Source: Chara braunii
Taxonomy: Eukaryota > Streptophyta > Charophyceae > Charales > Characeae
Assembly: GCA_003427395.1 (NCBI GenBank)
Contig: BFEA01000346.1
Location: forward strand, 1,432,357 to 1,459,358
Direction of reading: 5' to 3'
Length of the DNA: 27,002 bases
The translations under genes and the position numbers were made by a program. The number at the start of each line of letters is the position of its first letter. The first letter of the stretch is position 1. The notes beneath the pieces are model-generated. The model saw only the letters and a program-made list of their open reading frames with translations. It made no database searches and was not told the DNA's origin. Below, one piece after another: positions 9,649-19,660 of this stretch.

Positions 9649-9832
9649 CCACACATACAAACTGGAAGTCTAAAGTCTATCTCTGCTCCACTTGGGGTCC
9701 TCGCTTATCCACTGTAGGGGCCCTTCAAAAAAGAGACTGGACACAATTAGGACATGCACATCCACACTCACGGACATGTGCCCACAGTTTTGGGGTACGG
9801 CATGACCCGGACTTTTTTTTTTTTTTTTTTTT

Positions 9833-9888
9833 AAACTGATCAGAACAGATACTACTTTTGATCTTAGCCAAAAGGCCGAGAAAGGTAC
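9833..9888 (-). pseudogene. U2 snRNA 5' fragment, retroposed with poly(A)
   Basis: Read from 9888 down, TACCTTTCTCGGCC, then TTTTGGCTAAGATCA and GTAGTATCTGTTC, are the first 56 bases of U2 snRNA with few changes. The TACCTTTCTCGG start is the plant form. The fragment includes the branch-point-recognition sequence (GTAGTA) but stops at ATCAGTTTAA. It then runs directly into about 20 A residues (T run at 9813-9832). The bases GACTTTTTT (plus strand) lie on both sides, at 9810-9818 and 9892-9900, and look like a target-site duplication. The remaining two-thirds of U2, including the Sm site, are missing, so it is not functional. Confidence 0.88.
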
Positions 9889-9900
9889 CCTGACTTTTTT

Positions 9901-10604
9901 CCCTCTTGCTTTCTGATTTTTAGAAGCACGGGGCATGTTTGGCCACCCCACCCTGTCCTTTCAATTTTTTTTTGTGATGCACCGCATCACGTGTGCGTGC
10001 ATGCAAGTGCGCTCTGTGGCGCACGCAGCGCCGCGACCCCACGGACGGGATGCGCCGCAAGTATGGTACATCCCCGTTCGAGCTTGACTGGGGCCAATTA
10101 GAAAGAATGACTTTTGCCAATTCCCTCCTCCTGGTCACATCAACGCTCCTTGCACACCTGCTTCCATACAAAAGATGCGGAATTGCTGGCTAAAGCTTGT
10201 GAGCGCATGCAGAAGGCAAAAAAGTGCATGCAGCAGCAAGCCAACCAGCGTTGATTGCTTTGCCCTTTCTGCCCAAGGCAACATCGTGTGGATTTTCACC
10301 TAGGAGGTTAGCCTCGAGCAAGAGCGGCGGCAAACTGTTCACTCGCTGAACAACTTATGGGACGAGGTGCAGAGAAGGGACTAGGCCTGGATTATGTTCT
10401 CAAATCTGTGTTGGTGAACGATGTCGCGTAGTTAAACCAAATGTCCTAGTAGAGGGGGAGAGAGAGAGAGAAACAGAGAGAGACTGATGATCTGATTGTC
10501 TCTTCCATAGCGTCCTGTGCTCATAGAGTGTCATCCAGTGGACACGCAGGTGTCAATGGATGCCTCAATGGATGCATTCTGAGGAAGGGAGTTGGTTCTC
10601 GTAC
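9901..10604 (-). other. Sequence downstream of the last QPT exon in the window
   Basis: This is probably intron. It contains a T run with an adjacent GTGATGC/GCATCAC inverted repeat (9967-9990) and short (GA)n (about 10457-10490). No exon resembling the next expected QPT block was found. Confidence 0.5.
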
Positions 10605-10784
10605 CTCAGTTTCTAAGCCAGACCCTGCTATCTTCTGCACAGCTTCCTTGAGCATTGATGTGTCGACTCTCCCATCAGGTAATTTCACAACCATATTATC
10701 CAACATGATTCTTGTCACCCTCCCTCTCCCATCACCTCTGCATTCCAGCACCTGCTCGACCTCTTCCAGTGTACGGGCTTCGAC
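10605..10784 (-). CDS. QPT: Quinolinate phosphoribosyltransferase, internal exon (downstream)
   Basis: This exon is 180 bp (60 codons), read from 10784 to 10605. The translation starts VEARTLEEVEQVLE, has RIMLDNMVVKLPDG in the middle and ends AVQKIAGSGLETE. The Glu of the VE-x-RTLEE strand and the Asp of MLDN are expected active-site acids in this family. The acceptor is TGATTGCAG|GTC and the donor GAG|GTACGA, both phase 0. It continues directly from the MEVE end of the 21696 exon, matching the expected VEVE-x-RTLEEV junction. The next expected exon (SGNVTLE... to ISSGALTHS) was not found between 1 and 10604, so it probably lies beyond the decayed LINE and outside the window. No stop or frameshift is seen. 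Confidence 0.92.
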
Positions 10785-11529
10785 CTGCAATCATGTGCAA
10801 TGAGAAAAAACTGTTAGGACCTGCCAAACACGGGCTGAGGCACACAGCTGATTTCTGAGTTTTTCCAATGGAACGCATGCCTTGCTGAGTTTCCCGCTTG
10901 TTGCTGAGTTTTCTAAGTCCGAGTGTGTGCATGCTTGCTGGTCTGTGTGCCTGTCTGAGTGCTTGTCGGTTTGAGTGTGTGTGAGACCCGCGAGGGTACC
11001 TGTCCGTGTGGAAGGCCCAAAGGGTCGGTACTTACCTGTGGCCATGGCATTGAGGTTTGCGGTGGGGGAAAACACTCGAAGCAGCGGAAAAACACTCAAG
11101 TAGCAGGTAGGCCGGTACCACACCAGGTAGAGGCAGATGTGCCGTGTAATCGAGGCCGAGCAGAAGAAGACGGAGTTGGCATTTTTTGAGGCCCGGTAGT
11201 TGTAGGCTAGGTCTAGGCAGGTACCAGTCCAACCAGTCTGAGTCTATGGCCTGTACGGGCAATATCAGAGTCTGCAATGATGTTTCCCTCCGAAAGGGAG
11301 GAGGTACCGGTTGCTTGGAGGCCTCACGGGCTAGGAAGTCACTCACCAAGAGGCAAGCAGGCCGCTATATCTCCAGGAGGAGCGAGGTGCTCCTCATTGT
11401 CAGTGTGCAAGTTTGGCAACACACCGGTTGGAGCACTGGCTGGGACAGCGCTAGCATCAGAGCAGTGCTGCTGGGGAAGGAACAAGGACAGGAGGAGGAA
11501 GAAGACCAGGACTAGGACGGAGGAGCGCC

Positions 11530-11560
11530 AGAGGTACTTACCTGGCTATGGTGGATGCCA
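11530..11560 (-). other. Unused consensus 5' splice sites in the large intron
   Basis: On the QPT sense strand, CAG|GTAAGT occurs here (11544-11536) and at 11038-11030. Each is preceded by an ATGG-rich segment (CATGGCCACAG, CATAGCCAG). They are stronger matches than the donors at the ends of the middle and downstream QPT exons. No function is shown. They may belong to a separate transcript or an inserted element. Confidence 0.35.
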
Positions 11561-11874
11561 TCTTCACCACCTTGGTGGGCACTGCATCTGGAAGGCCCAG
11601 TTGGGGTAGAGCTAGACCAAGAAGCTTGGCCTGAGATAGAGCTAAAGAAGGGTGGCCATGGCTATGGTGGACCTCATGTGCTGCCTGCAGGAGAAGAGGG
11701 ATTCGGGCATTGATTCTGGTTCAGCCATTCAATATTATTATTATTATTTCTTGTTTGAATAAGAGGGGAGGAGAGTGTTTGGCGAAGAAGAAGGGAATTT
11801 TCATTGGTGTTTGCTGGTGTACATCTTCTTCTTCTTCTTTCTTTCTTCTTCTTCTTTCTTTCTTCTTCTTCTTT

Positions 11875-11960
11875 CCCTCTCCCTCCTCTCAAGTTCATTC
11901 ATTTCGTTTTGCCATTGGACAGCATTGTGTTTTCTCATGATTGTGTACTTCGAAGTTGGC
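11875..11960 (-). repeat. Interspersed 85-bp repeat, copy 1
   Basis: This segment is nearly the same as 20174-20259: CCTCTCAAGTTCATTCATTT, then TTGGACAGCATTGT, then GTGTACTTCGAA. Both copies are bordered on the left by CTT-rich sequence. On the minus strand the frame NEMNELERRERE is retained in both, so it may come from a coiled-coil coding region of a retroelement. Confidence 0.7.
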
Positions 11961-12672
11961 ATCTTGTAGTGCTGCGCGGACTCCGAAGATGGCGTCGATT
12001 TGGAATGTCGGCATCTTGTAGTGCTGCACACTGGTGTTGCCATCCTTGTTGGGCCGCTGGTGCATTTGCTGAACCTCGGTCTTCAAGGTGTTCAGCTGCT
12101 TGCTGATGGTGGCTGGTGCAGCGAAGGTGCTGATGTCGCCGAGCATTGCGACGACGTGGTCAACTCGTTCCTCCAATTGGCGGGTAGAGGGTGCACTGCT
12201 GGCCGGGCCAACATCCGGTCTTGGTGCTACTTGCTCCAAGTCCTGTACACGGGAATCGAGTGCCTGTGTAGCATCCTCGTGCAGATCCTTGTGGTTCCGC
12301 ACCGCCCGTCGGAGATTCGCCAGCTCGGACTGCAGGTGATTACAAGTGTAAACCAAGCGGGTCACGAGTTTGGCCAGAAACTCCTTGTGCTGCTCCTCCG
12401 GTGTTGAGCTTTTCGATGCTGGTGGCTTCATGCTACTGTTGCAGATCCTGGGCCTCCTTCCGGCGTGCCTGGGTATCTGCTTCTGCTTCGGCTTGAAGCC
12501 GCTGCTTTTCAGCTGTTGCCGCCGCTGCAGCTTGTAGGCGGGCAGCCTCGGCTGCCGCCTGACGCTGTTCCTCAGCCTCGATCAGTGCGAGCTGAGCTTC
12601 GAAACGCTGTCGGTACTCGGCAACGGACTCATTGGCCAGTTGGCCTGGCATGCCCAGAACTGAGCCCGTCAT
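11895..12672 (-). pseudogene. LTR-retrotransposon gag-like N-terminal region
   Basis: Two adjoining minus-strand frames make a coiled-coil-rich protein. The first (from ATG at 12672) reads MTGSVLGMPGQL, then EYRQRFEAQL and an Ala/Glu/Gln-rich helix (EAEEQRQAAAEAARLQ), and stops at TAG 12435-12433 after DLQQ. The second (12431-11895) reads EEQHKEFLAKLVTRLVY, then LRRAVRNHKDL and a leucine-spaced segment. A single-base frame change joins them. Long coiled coils of this kind are common at the start of plant retroelement gag proteins. No capsid core, protease, RT or LTR is visible, so the family assignment is tentative. The 3' part contains a 53-bp-spaced direct repeat of GGCATCTTGTAGTGCTGC. Confidence 0.5.
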
Positions 12673-12686
12673 GGTGGCGGGGCACT

Positions 12687-12794
12687 GCTGACATGGCACT
12701 GCGGCATTGCTGACGTGGCACTGCTGATGTGGCACTGTGAGGTGGCACTGTTGCTGACATGGCACTGTGACGTGGCACTGCTGACGTGGCACTG
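12687..12794. repeat. 14-bp minisatellite, about seven degenerate units
   Basis: Units follow GCTGACGTGGCACT with small changes and one longer unit. The array lies directly upstream of the gag-like start on the minus strand, possibly in its untranslated leader. Confidence 0.85.
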
Positions 12795-13036
12795 TTCCAA
12801 ACCGGGAATGCAGGCAAAGGGGTGGGTGGGAGGGAAAACACAGGTAGGTAACCAACCCAGCTATACTTTCCTCCCGGTCCTAATCAACAGACTAAAATAA
12901 ATAAAAAAAACTAAAAGAAGAGGATCACCCCCCCTTTTTTTTTTCTTTTTTTTTTTTGTTGTATATCTGTCGATCTGCTATGAGTGAGGCATGTAAGAAG
13001 AGTACTGTGAGCGAGATCTAGGCTAGGTTCCACAAA

Positions 13037-13267
13037 GTTTCGGCTTTCACAAAAATGCGATCTTGAAATTTTTTTTGCGAAATAGCGTAGAGATGCGATT
13101 TTCAGAAAAGAACTAAATCCAGTTTCTGAGAATATGACAACCTCCTAATATGCCTAAAACGAAATGCTGATAGGCTTCGCAAGATTTCGGTTTTCAAAAA
13201 AAAATTTGCGAGATAGAATGGAGATTCGATTTTCAGAAAAGAATAAATCCGGTTTCCGAGAATATGA
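13037..13267. repeat. Degenerate 147-bp tandem repeat, target of LINE copy 2
   Basis: A unit starting TTTCGG...TTCA and containing GATTTTCAGAAAAGAA and GAGAATATGAC appears twice, from 13038 and 13185. The text CCTAATATGCCTA...AACGAAATGCT that closes the first unit reappears after the LINE at 18261-18291. The LINE therefore inserted into the second unit. Confidence 0.75.
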
Positions 13268-13285
13268 CCACCTCTATCGTTATCC
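13268..13285. repeat. Left target-site duplication of LINE copy 2
   Basis: CCACCTCTATCGTTATCC is identical to 18245-18262 and adjoins the poly(A) end of the LINE (T run from 13286). Confidence 0.93.
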
Positions 13286-13507
13286 TTTTTTCTTTTTTTT
13301 TTAAAAACAGGTCCTTATGGTCCTGGCTCCATATCCATTCTGGGGAGCATCAGTCCGGTTACTATTCCCCCGGCAAGTCAAAAATGAATACATCATCAAC
13401 CACTCACGATTTCTTCCGTTTGGCCGAAGGAACCCTGACCAGCATTGATTGCTCCCATTAGGAGGATTGACTGTCAGCTTGCCTTCCACTGCAATCCCTC
13501 TCAGATC

Positions 13508-14215
13508 NNNNNNNNNNNNNNNNNNNNNNNNNNNNNNNNNNNNNNNNNNNNNNNNNNNNNNNNNNNNNNNNNNNNNNNNNNNNNNNNNNNNNNNNNNNNN
13601 NNNNNNNNNNNNNNNNNNNNNNNNNNNNNNNNNNNNNNNNNNNNNNNNNNNNNNNNNNNNNNNNNNNNNNNNNNNNNNNNNNNNNNNNNNNNNNNNNNNN
13701 NNNNNNNNNNNNNNNNNNNNNNNNNNNNNNNNNNNNNNNNNNNNNNNNNNNNNNNNNNNNNNNNNNNNNNNNNNNNNNNNNNNNNNNNNNNNNNNNNNNN
13801 NNNNNNNNNNNNNNNNNNNNNNNNNNNNNNNNNNNNNNNNNNNNNNNNNNNNNNNNNNNNNNNNNNNNNNNNNNNNNNNNNNNNNNNNNNNNNNNNNNNN
13901 NNNNNNNNNNNNNNNNNNNNNNNNNNNNNNNNNNNNNNNNNNNNNNNNNNNNNNNNNNNNNNNNNNNNNNNNNNNNNNNNNNNNNNNNNNNNNNNNNNNN
14001 NNNNNNNNNNNNNNNNNNNNNNNNNNNNNNNNNNNNNNNNNNNNNNNNNNNNNNNNNNNNNNNNNNNNNNNNNNNNNNNNNNNNNNNNNNNNNNNNNNNN
14101 NNNNNNNNNNNNNNNNNNNNNNNNNNNNNNNNNNNNNNNNNNNNNNNNNNNNNNNNNNNNNNNNNNNNNNNNNNNNNNNNNNNNNNNNNNNNNNNNNNNN
14201 NNNNNNNNNNNNNNN
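13508..14215. other. Assembly gap (708 N)
   Basis: A run of N. Open frames drawn across it are meaningless. Twelve or more single N also occur at 15205-16220 within the LINE. Confidence 1.
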
Positions 14216-14233
14216 ATTAGGCAGTGAAGTAGG

Positions 14234-17071
14234 TCAGAGACCCGACGCCCTTGCCCAGTATTCTGTTGCTTCTTTGCATCGGATTAGGCAGTGAAGTAGG
14301 TCTTCCGGTTCATTTTCTGAGCATATTGTGCATCGGTCGGAACTGTTGGGATCGTTCTTCCTTCTGCGAATGTGGAGCCACTGGTTGACCGGGAGTGCTA
14401 CATAAGCTATCAGCCATTGGAGACTCCTGATTTTGACCGGCTTGATTGATTTATATTTCTTCCAAGGAATCTCTGTGATTTGGTCTGCTTCTTGACCGAT
14501 TACTTTTGCCCATCTGCTTTTGATTATTGGTTCCGGATCTTTGGTTTTAATGAATAGTCTGTATCCCATCTTCACCGAGTAGTCTTGGATTTCTGTTTTC
14601 GTGTATTTGTTCACTCCTGATGTCCATGCCCATTCTGCTGGGTCGAATTCTAACTCTTGGATCGCTGTGTCCATCCTAAAGATTGATTTGGGCCAGGAGC
14701 CCATAACTCTTACCTTCCTGAGCAGAAAGACGTCTAGATTTGTTCTTACTACATCCTTATCGACGATGGAGGCCGAACCCTGCACCGACAGCGATATTGG
14801 ATAGGAATTGAAAATTGCAACAGTGTTTGAACCCTGTTGTTTGTGTGAGAATTGATAGGCCCTTGAGGGGGGCATTTCCTGTAGCCGAACCCCCCATTCA
14901 CCCGTTTTCCATGCTGGTGGGCTCTTTAAGAGATCTTTCCATCCTTCCGGAATGTTGCTGATGATGGCCTGTAGATTCCTCTCCCGTTGGTGACAGCCCT
15001 TGAGGAGGGCGGCAAGGTCAATGTCTGTTACCCAATCCCTTTTTTCTTCATTCCATAAATGTTCGATTTTCCAGACTCCGTGCTTTATCCAGGATAGCCA
15101 ACATGTGCCTCTTAGCTTGAGAGCGAAGGGGTGATCACTTTCATCTCTCAACCAGGGGTTGCCAAAGAGGGGTTGCCTCAGTACCTCTTCTCTCGTCTTG
15201 GGCCNGCCNACNTTTTTCGGCATAATTTCTCTCCAGATCCTTAGCAGGGACGTCCAGTAGGGTGTGGGGGGTCTGTTCTCCGGGTGATTGTTACCTTGTC
15301 GGCGGTTTCTACGTCCTGTGCTGGGTGTCCATTCCTTGTTCATNACCCAGAAGAGACCTGNCATGTTTGTTGGTGTAGGTACCGGAGCTAGTNCTCTGAT
15401 GCTATCCAGGGCTAGTTTATTCCAAGTTGTGCCTGGTTTTGTAAGCAGTTTAATGATCCATTTGACCTGAANNGCTTTGGTTTCTTGTTTGGGGTCGATG
15501 ATCCCCAATCCTCCTTTACTTGGTTTCCTCGTGATGTAATGCCATGCTATCTTAGGGATGCAGTTAACTCTGTTGGGGTCACCAGACCATAGGTAGGCCC
15601 TTGCTACCCGATTGAGTTCCTTGATTGACTTGTCTGGTACAGTCCAGATTGAGGCTATATACCACATCATAGAAAATATAGAGGTGTTGAGGGTTAAGGC
15701 GCGTCCAAGTAGAGATGTGAAGGTGTTGCCCCACCTGCCCATTTTATTGATTTGTTTAGTCAGCATATTCTGGGCCATTTGGGGAGCAAAGCCTTCTTTT
15801 GTCATCAGGATCCCTAGGTACCGTGTAGGTGTTTCCAGTGTCTCCCAGGTCAACGTTGCCTCTGGGCCTTGGAGCTGTGGGGGTTCTTCCTCTAACAACC
15901 ACCACCCAATCGTTTTTTTCCAGTTAATCTTCATTTCCGAGGCAAGTCTGAAGGCTTCCATAGCTCTTACTAGAGCACTGAAGGACGAGTCTGAGGCTCG
16001 TATGAGAACCGTGAGGTCGTCTGCNAACATTATAACTGTTNGGAACTTNAGATGGTGGGCTGATCCTGCGTTGATTTCTGGCAGTCTGTGAATGGAAGGG
16101 TCTTTCCGTAGGAAGGAGGCTATCGCTTCCATAACGAAGAGGAAGANAGGGGGGGCTAAAGGATCGCCCTGACAGACTGATCGTGAGATTGGGTAGCATT
16201 CTGATAGCATGNCGNTGACNTGTACACAGCCAATTGCATCATTGTACAGGATACGTACCCATTTTCTGAAGATCGGACCTACTCCCATCTTTTCCATACT
16301 CGAGTTTAGGAAGGCCCAGTTGACCTGGTCATAAGCCTTTTCAAAGTCAAAGAACATTATTGCTGTATTAATTCTTTTTTCTCTCACTTTGTTGGCTGCT
16401 TCGTTTAGAGTGAGTACATTGTCAAGAATGTATCTTCCCGGTACGAAACTTGTCTGATCTATATGGAAGCACATGTCTGTAAGATCCAGGATTCTAAGGG
16501 CCAAGGTTTTTGCCAAGATTTTGTACCGCAATGTGAGTAGAGAAATGGGCCTGTAGTTTCATACGTCTTCTTTGTCCCCTTTTTTGTATAGAAATGTGAC
16601 TACACTGCTGCTCAACATGTTCCCAAGGCCCCCCTTCAGCCAGCTGTCCTTGTACAAGTTCAGTAAATCACCCCCAAGAAGTGGCCAGAATTTCTCCCAG
16701 AATTCTTTTGTTAGTCCATCAATGCCTGGAATTTTGTTGTTGTTCATACTTTGGACTGCCACTTGTAGTTCCTCTAACGTGATTGGCTTGTCTAGAGCGT
16801 CTGCCTGTTCTTGTGAGATAGTTTTATCTAGGTATTGGAGCATTCTGGCCCGTGCTTCTCTAGTACTGGGGGGATTGGGGGCAGGTGTCTTTGTTTGGTA
16901 GAGGTCTTCATAGAACTCCTTGGCTATGTTTAGCATTCCTTTGTTGTCTTTCAGTGTCTCCGCTGTTTCCGAGAGGGTTTTGAGGCCCTCTATTGAGCTA
17001 GATCTTGTGTTTGCTTTAATCCTCGCAAAGAAGTGCTTTGACATTGACTCGCTGAGCTCATACTCATTCAT
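14234..17071 (-). pseudogene. LINE copy 2 ORF2: reverse transcriptase and zf-RVT
   Basis: The minus-strand frames 16559-17071 (170 aa) and 14234-16531 are one reading frame interrupted by a single TGA at 16561-16559 (EDV-stop-NYRPISLL). Copy 1 has Arg there, so CGA to TGA decay is likely. Motifs in order are NNNKIPGIDGLTKEFW, DQTSFVPGRYI, FFDFEKAYDQVNW, VCQGDPLAPP, ADDLTVLI, then FTSLLGRALTLNTS. The C-terminal zinc-binding domain is VNQWLHIRRRK followed by CTICSENEPEDLLHCLIRC. The zf-RVT domain is typical of plant LINE proteins. Several residues are unknown because of N. Confidence 0.93.
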
Positions 17072-17200
17072 TCTCGATCTTATTTGTAGACCCTTTAATT
17101 CCCACCATCTCCATACAGCCAGCTCCTCTCTTGCTCTGTGGAAAATGTCTGTATAGAAAGGCGAAGATGGATTGTCAACTAAAGTTGGACTCTGCGACCC

Positions 17201-18056
17201 TTAGAGCGGCTTATAGAGCGATTTTTCGTTGTTTCCTATCGTTTGACATTTTCCTTGATATGTTGGTTGCTGTCTGGGCCAGTACGAAGTAGCTATCTTG
17301 GAACCAATCCCATCTGTCATGAATGGGGAGGTAGCTGGCTCTGCTATTCTGCCAGCTGTCCAGGATACCTTTTTCGAAAGATTAGCCAAATAGAAGCGAG
17401 TTGTTCAGTTTGTGAAAGCAGGAACCTTTCTTCACAAATTGTTCGAAACTGATGATTAGTTCAATTGGTTTGTGATCCAGCCCTATGTAAGGCTGTAGGG
17501 GGAGGATGTCTGCCAGCTTGGTTGTCCCCGTTAATGTTTCTGAAATAAAAAAATAGTCTATAAAGGAGAAGGCAGTGTGTTGGGCGTGGTTCTTCTTTAC
17601 TAGGGTGAAGGCTCTTACTCCCGGGTGCAAGGTGCGGTATGGCTCAACCAGGTTGCAATCGAGCATCAAACGTTGGATAGGGACTGCCTCTTGCGTGGAT
17701 TGGCTGGCCGTCGACCTCGATTTACGATCTATTGTCAAGTCTAGGGTGGCGTTCCAATCACCTGCGAAGATGCAGGGCGTTAGAGGAGGGGCTAGATTTC
17801 CTATACTTGCTACAAAAGCTGCTCTCTCCTATGAATTGTTCGATGCATAGATGTTTATTATCCTCACTTCTTCTTCTTTCCACCGTAGGTCCATCAGACA
17901 CCATCTCCCTTCTGTTGTGTCTGCTTCTGAGTTCACTATGGAGCCTAACGAGTAGAGGCGGGAAGATTTAGGAATAAGGATGGCCGTTCCTTTTGTGTAG
18001 GAGTTGTCTAAGGACCATATTTCATCCTTGACGCCCCCTAGTTTCCTTGTAAGCAC
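17201..18056 (-). pseudogene. LINE copy 2 endonuclease, 5'-truncated
   Basis: Frames 17829-18056 and 17382-17738 carry GRWCLMDLRW, VRIINIYAS, FSFIDYFFIS and LDHKPIELIISF, matching the endonuclease of copy 1. A WNINGHEN-like start can be traced near 18215 next to the truncation point. A frame change and small gaps separate the pieces. The stretch 17201-17389 links endonuclease and RT and lacks the 1.1-kb insertion of copy 1. Confidence 0.85.
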
Positions 18057-18244
18057 TCTCCGGATTTTGTTGTGCTCAGCTGATAGTGTGAGGTGAGTTT
18101 CTCGCAGCAGAATTATGTCAGCTGGTTTGTTTGGTCGAATTTTTAGTCCTTTGATTATATCGTTCGTTTTTTCTTCTTTGTCCAGAATGTTGTCGAGTCA
18201 ATTGATGTTCCAACTTCTGATGACTATCCCTTGTGTTTTCCAGT

Positions 18245-18262
18245 CCACCTCTATCGTTATCC
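18245..18262. repeat. Right target-site duplication of LINE copy 2
   Basis: Identical to 13268-13285. The following text, TAATATGCCTA, resumes the interrupted tandem repeat. Confidence 0.93.
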
Positions 18263-18860
18263 TAATATGCCTAGAAAACGAAATGCTAACATCAGAAATT
18301 TTTGGCTACTATATATATCCACATATTGTTAGATATATTTATATATATTATATTGTTTTTATATATATTTAGATATATATACTATATATCGTCACAAATA
18401 GAACTATATATATCGTCAAATAGAACTGCCCGGTAAACCGTAGGCAGAGAGGGAGAAGAGGACAACAAACGAGGGGCTGTGACAAATTGTTTATATATTG
18501 TTCTATATATTAGTATCTAATATCAATATAAAATAAATTTATTTAAGCTTACATTCTACTTTGTATCTTCTATTTATCTATTTAATTAGATGGATTAATT
18601 CTTATATTTCTTTATTAATGAATATATAAAATAAATTTTCAATTTCATTGAGTGTATATGCGAATATCAGAAATTTCGGTTGCAAATATCACAGAAACGA
18701 AATGATACTTTCAAAAATTTTCAGATACTTGTTGCGTGAAAACGAAATGCTAATACCAGAAGTTTTCAGAAAAAACGAAATGCTATTATCAGGAATTTTC
18801 AGATAAAACGAAATGCTATTATCCGGAATTTTCAGATATTTGTTGTAAGAAAGAAAAAAA
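18263..18860. repeat. AT-rich region with AACGAAATGCTA repeats
   Basis: Five or more units based on AACGAAATGCTA-TTATCAG-AATTTTCAGATA occur, best seen at 18760-18840 where consecutive units are about 33 bp apart. Between 18300 and 18420 there is a TATATA-rich tract with a duplicated TATATATCGTC...AAATAGAACT. No gene is seen. Confidence 0.8.
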
Positions 18861-19276
18861 ATTCAGAGATTTGACGAAGTCCTACTTGATTTACTCATCA
18901 ATAGATCAAGCAAGCTGGCTACTTGACTCAGCGGGTCCTCTGATTGAGCGGGTCCTCTGATTGAGAGGTCCGCTCTCTCACAAAGTACAAGATAGCGTAA
19001 AGGAAGACTTAGATACCAATGAACAATCAATGTTGCAATGCAGCCTCAAACACACATCATCATCATTCCATGGTGGGAAGGGGCCTGGCGCTCACACAGG
19101 AAGAATGCGCCAGTCCCTGCCATACACAGACGAAGAAGAGGGGAGTTAGACGAAGAAGAGGGGGAGATGGGAATGTCGTCAACACCAAGTCTGCGATACA
19201 GGTCCCAAATAATCCCCGTCAAATGTCTGAATCCCAATGTCGAGTCTGGGTCCAATGTCGTCAAGTCTCAAGTCAC

Positions 19277-19278
<2 letters not shown>

Positions 19279-19347
<69 letters not shown>
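19279..19347 (+). repeat. (CT)n microsatellite, about 34 units
   Basis: Sixty-nine bases of uninterrupted CT. A shorter run follows at 19424-19441. Serine-leucine open frames here are repeat artefacts. The preceding 18861-19278 holds no recognisable gene. Confidence 0.98.
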
Positions 19348-19350
<3 letters not shown>

Positions 19351-19554
19351 GTCCGCAGATACTGAGAAGTCAGGTGGTGAGAGGGTGGAGGAGATGGTGG
19401 ACTTAGAAGAGGAAGAAGAAGAACTCTCTCTCTCTCTCTCTGTCCAGTACTAACCTATGAAGCTGGCGCCTTGATGCAGGTACCTCGAAGATGGAGCTGG
19501 AGCTATGGCGCCACAGGTAAGTCTCACTGGCCTCCGCCAGCCATCTCTCTCCAA

Positions 19555-19660
19555 CACTACTACTACTACTACTAGCGCCCTGCGCTGAAGACTACTCCTG
19601 CAGCTACTAGCACCCAGCACTGAAGACTACTGCTAGCGCTAACGCTACTCCTGCAGCGCT
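19555..19660. repeat. (ACT)n and short duplicated segment
   Basis: Six to seven ACT units are followed by two copies of a segment containing GCTGAAGACTACTCCTGCAG or a close variant. The flanking 19660-19970 is GC-rich with no recognised gene. Confidence 0.7.

Larger units (their letters stand above)
13287..18244 (-). mobile_element. L1-type LINE, 5'-truncated, LINE copy 2
   Basis: The element is read from 18244 to 13287 and is flanked by an 18-bp duplication. The 3' end is A-rich (T run 13286-13302 on the plus strand). The 5' end lies inside the endonuclease just upstream of the first conserved motif. The breakpoint follows TCCACC, where the LINE and the target share CCACC. ORF2 is far better preserved than in copy 1. 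A 708-base gap (13508-14215) hides the end of ORF2 and part of the 3' UTR. It is in the same orientation as the host QPT gene and lies within its largest intron. Confidence 0.93.

Noticed and set aside
11026-11046. U1 snRNA-like ACTTACCTG on the plus strand here, at 11536 and at 23350
   Set aside because: Only the splice-site-complementary 9 bases match. The rest of U1 is absent, so these are better read as minus-strand donor sequences.
12687-12794. CRISPR-like repeat array
   Set aside because: Short 14-bp units without unique spacers, in eukaryotic DNA; it is a minisatellite.
13445-14294. Open frames of 260 and 281 codons
   Set aside because: Almost all of their length is the N gap.
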